A stretch of 13,916 nt of DNA from CAZUCU01 sp964618845 (lineage in GTDB: Bacteria; Patescibacteriota; Minisyncoccia; Phycocordibacterales; JAACPR01): the NCBI GenBank assembly GCA_964618845.1, contig CAZUCU010000017.1:1-13916 (forward strand), written 5' to 3'. Position numbers and translations under genes: made by a program. The notes beneath the pieces are model-generated. The model worked only from the letters and a program-made list of their open reading frames with translations. It searched no databases and had not been told where the DNA came from. Position 1 is the stretch's first letter. Every line of letters begins with the position of its first letter. This document shows, one piece after another, positions 12,371 to 13,916 of the stretch.

Positions 12371-13916
12371 CACAAAAAATTTTGAAACCTTTTTTCATAA
12401 TGTGTGTTATTTTTTTCTCTTTCCCTTTTTCTTTTGTTTATTCTGCAACTACTAATTTTAAAGTTAATGTAGATGTAATTAATGATGAGGATGTTTCTCC
12501 GCCAACACAGCCCACCGGTCTGGCTGGAGTTGTTCTGTCACAGACATCAATTGATTTGTCTTGGAATGAATCTTTAGACGATTATGGAATATATAGATAC
12601 AAAATTTTTAGAAATGATATTCTAATAGGATATTCTACTTCGACTTCTTTTATAGATACAAATGTTATTGTCAATATGTCTTATGAATATTATGTCGTAG
12701 CAGTGGATTATGCAATCAATGAATCTTTGCCCTCAGAGACAATAACCATAACAACACAAGAAGAACAACCTGAACCAGAACCCGAACCAACCCAAGACGG
12801 TGGCACTAGCACAGGCACAAGGATTCCGTTGACACTTAATGATTTTTCTATTGTGACTACCGAAACAACAGCTAATCTAAATTGGAATACTCCTTCCAAT
12901 ACTTCTTTTACGATTAGATATGGAAAATCTCCAGACACAGAGCTTTTGGTTATTCAAAGTGAAAAATTTGGTATTTATCACGCCGTTACAATTGAAAATT
13001 TATTTCCTAATACTAAATATTATTTTGAGATAGAAATTAGAAATAGAACTGGTCAAACTGCAATAAACAGGGGAGAATTCTATACTTCTGTTGTAATGGG
13101 TGCTTATCCTGGAAATGTTTCAAATTTTAACATTGTTGCCAATGATGGATATTTATTTTTATCTTGGATAAATCCAAAAGATTTGGATTTTGAGGGTGTT
13201 AGGATTGTGAAATCTGATATATTTTTTCCGACAGGTATTTATGATGGGGAATTGATATATGTTGGCAAAGGTAATAATTTTGTTGATAAGGATGTAGAAA
13301 TTAATAAAACATATTATTACACAATTTTTGTGTATAATAATTCTAAAAATTATTCTTCTGGAGTAATTGGCAAAGGTACAGTATTGGATAAAAACTTGGG
13401 GCAAATTGATTTGGGTCCTTTTGATATCAAAGATTCTTTAAAACCTGAATCAATCATAGATATTAAACATCTTTTTTTGTTTCAAGATGGGGAAGAATTA
13501 AAAAAATATGAATGGAAAGAAAATAAATATTTTTTTGATTTTAACAAAGACTTGATTTTAAAAATTCCTGTTGAATCTTTAAGGTTTGCCCCCAAGGCAA
13601 TTATAGTAACAATATTAAACCCAAATTTTCCAGAGTCTGTGCAGTCTTTCCTTATGAGATTAGATCAAGAAAAAAAATATTATGAACTAAAAATTCCCCC
13701 ACGAGATAAAAGCGATATGTATAATCTCATTATTACCTTTATGGATTTTGATAATGCTAATGTAAGTAGTTTTCAAATAAATCTAATTGATAAACAAATT
13801 CATTATTTATTTTATGATAATAAAATTTTAAATTATTTATTTGTGTTTTTGGAAAGATTTTGGTGGTTATTTTCTATATTGATTTTGATAATTATTTTAA
13901 TTCTTTTTAGAAGATC
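12367..13916 (+). CDS. FN3-repeat surface protein, 3' end outside the window
   Basis: The frame is open from ATG 12367 through the window end (516 codons and 2 bases). A signal peptide (about 1-27, VYSA-T28) is followed by three fibronectin type III-like domains: about 46-130 (TGLAGVVL...IDLSWNES...YKIFRN...YYVVAVD), 152-242 (TANLNWNT...YYFEIEIRN) and 244-336 (VSNFNI...LFLSWINP...YYYTIFVYN). Domains 1 and 2 are joined by a PEPEPEP linker (about 132-142) and a Gly/Thr-rich stretch. A distinct domain (about 340-490) precedes a membrane span starting near 498 (FWWLFSILILIIILILF) and ending in arginines at the window edge. It is therefore probably an anchored extracellular scaffold or adhesin. 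The start overlaps the previous stop (ATGA), making it the fourth gene of the surface operon. Whether it continues far past the membrane span is not visible. Confidence 0.8.
   Translation, partial: MTQKILKPFFIMCVIFFSFPFSFVYSATTNFKVNVDVINDEDVSPPTQPTGLAGVVLSQTSIDLSWNESLDDYGIYRYKIFRNDILIGYSTSTSFIDTNVIVNMSYEYYVVAVDYAINESLPSETITITTQEEQPEPEPEPTQDGGTSTGTRIPLTLNDFSIVTTETTANLNWNTPSNTSFTIRYGKSPDTELLVIQSEKFGIYHAVTIENLFPNTKYYFEIEIRNRTGQTAINRGEFYTSVVMGAYPGNVSNFNIVANDGYLFLSWINPKDLDFEGVRIVKSDIFFPTGIYDGELIYVGKGNNFVDKDVEINKTYYYTIFVYNNSKNYSSGVIGKGTVLDKNLGQIDLGPFDIKDSLKPESIIDIKHLFLFQDGEELKKYEWKENKYFFDFNKDLILKIPVESLRFAPKAIIVTILNPNFPESVQSFLMRLDQEKKYYELKIPPRDKSDMYNLIITFMDFDNANVSSFQINLIDKQIHYLFYDNKILNYLFVFLERFWWLFSILILIIILILFRR

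Overview
The window looks like a low-GC chromosome segment from a Candidate Phyla Radiation (Patescibacteria, Parcubacteria-like) bacterium. This rests on the AT-rich base composition, the compact layout, and several families typical of those genomes: a Gmad2-type envelope protein, a SIS-type phosphoglucose/phosphomannose isomerase, DUF916-like and FN3 surface proteins, and a relic with the EMTPR/AVP motif of parcubacterial repeat proteins. TGA is used as a genuine stop codon (P-type ATPase, sulfotransferase-like gene, 11615-12370), so the UGA=Gly code of Absconditabacteria/Gracilibacteria does not apply. The lineage is an inference; there is no marker gene in the window.

Layout. (1) 1-1239: an inner-membrane-anchored Gmad2-like protein, then a 52-codon membrane peptide with a similar transmembrane segment. 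(2) 1302-2719: a PD-(D/E)XK nuclease and a coiled-coil protein, 2 bases apart. (3) 2742-4380: a bifunctional sugar-phosphate isomerase overlapping an anchored envelope protein. (4) 4409-7066: a P2-type (probably Ca2+) ATPase, whose 3' end overlaps convergent mscL (7052-7438, minus) by 15 bp and contains a perfect GC-rich hairpin. (5) 7529-9331, minus: a tightly coupled glycan operon made of a GT29 (sialyltransferase-like) protein, a sulfotransferase-like protein and a CMP-sialate synthetase-like cytidylyltransferase. (6) 9476-9781: a decayed fragment of a surface-protein gene fused to an exact 62-bp copy of the mscL 5' end. (7) 9946 to the window end: a four-gene surface operon, with a small secreted beta-domain protein, a DUF916-like anchored protein, a paralogue of the first, and a large FN3 protein cut by the window edge.

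How it may fit together. The surface operon resembles a reduced, divergent version of the Firmicute WxL/DUF916 cell-surface clusters. The adjacent minus-strand operon would activate a nonulosonic acid-like sugar with CTP, transfer it, and possibly sulfate the product, so it is a candidate supplier of decoration for the surface layer. That operon lies between two identical, directly repeated 62-bp segments of mscL, so it could be a small cassette that was inserted into, or can be excised from, the mscL 5' end.

Expression signals. Nearly every operon begins with an extended -10 box (TGnTATAAT-like) only about 6-13 bases before the start codon. No start in the window has a convincing, well-placed Shine-Dalgarno sequence. 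This points to leaderless or near-leaderless mRNAs for operon-leading genes and coupled translation (ATGA overlaps, 1-2 base gaps) inside operons.
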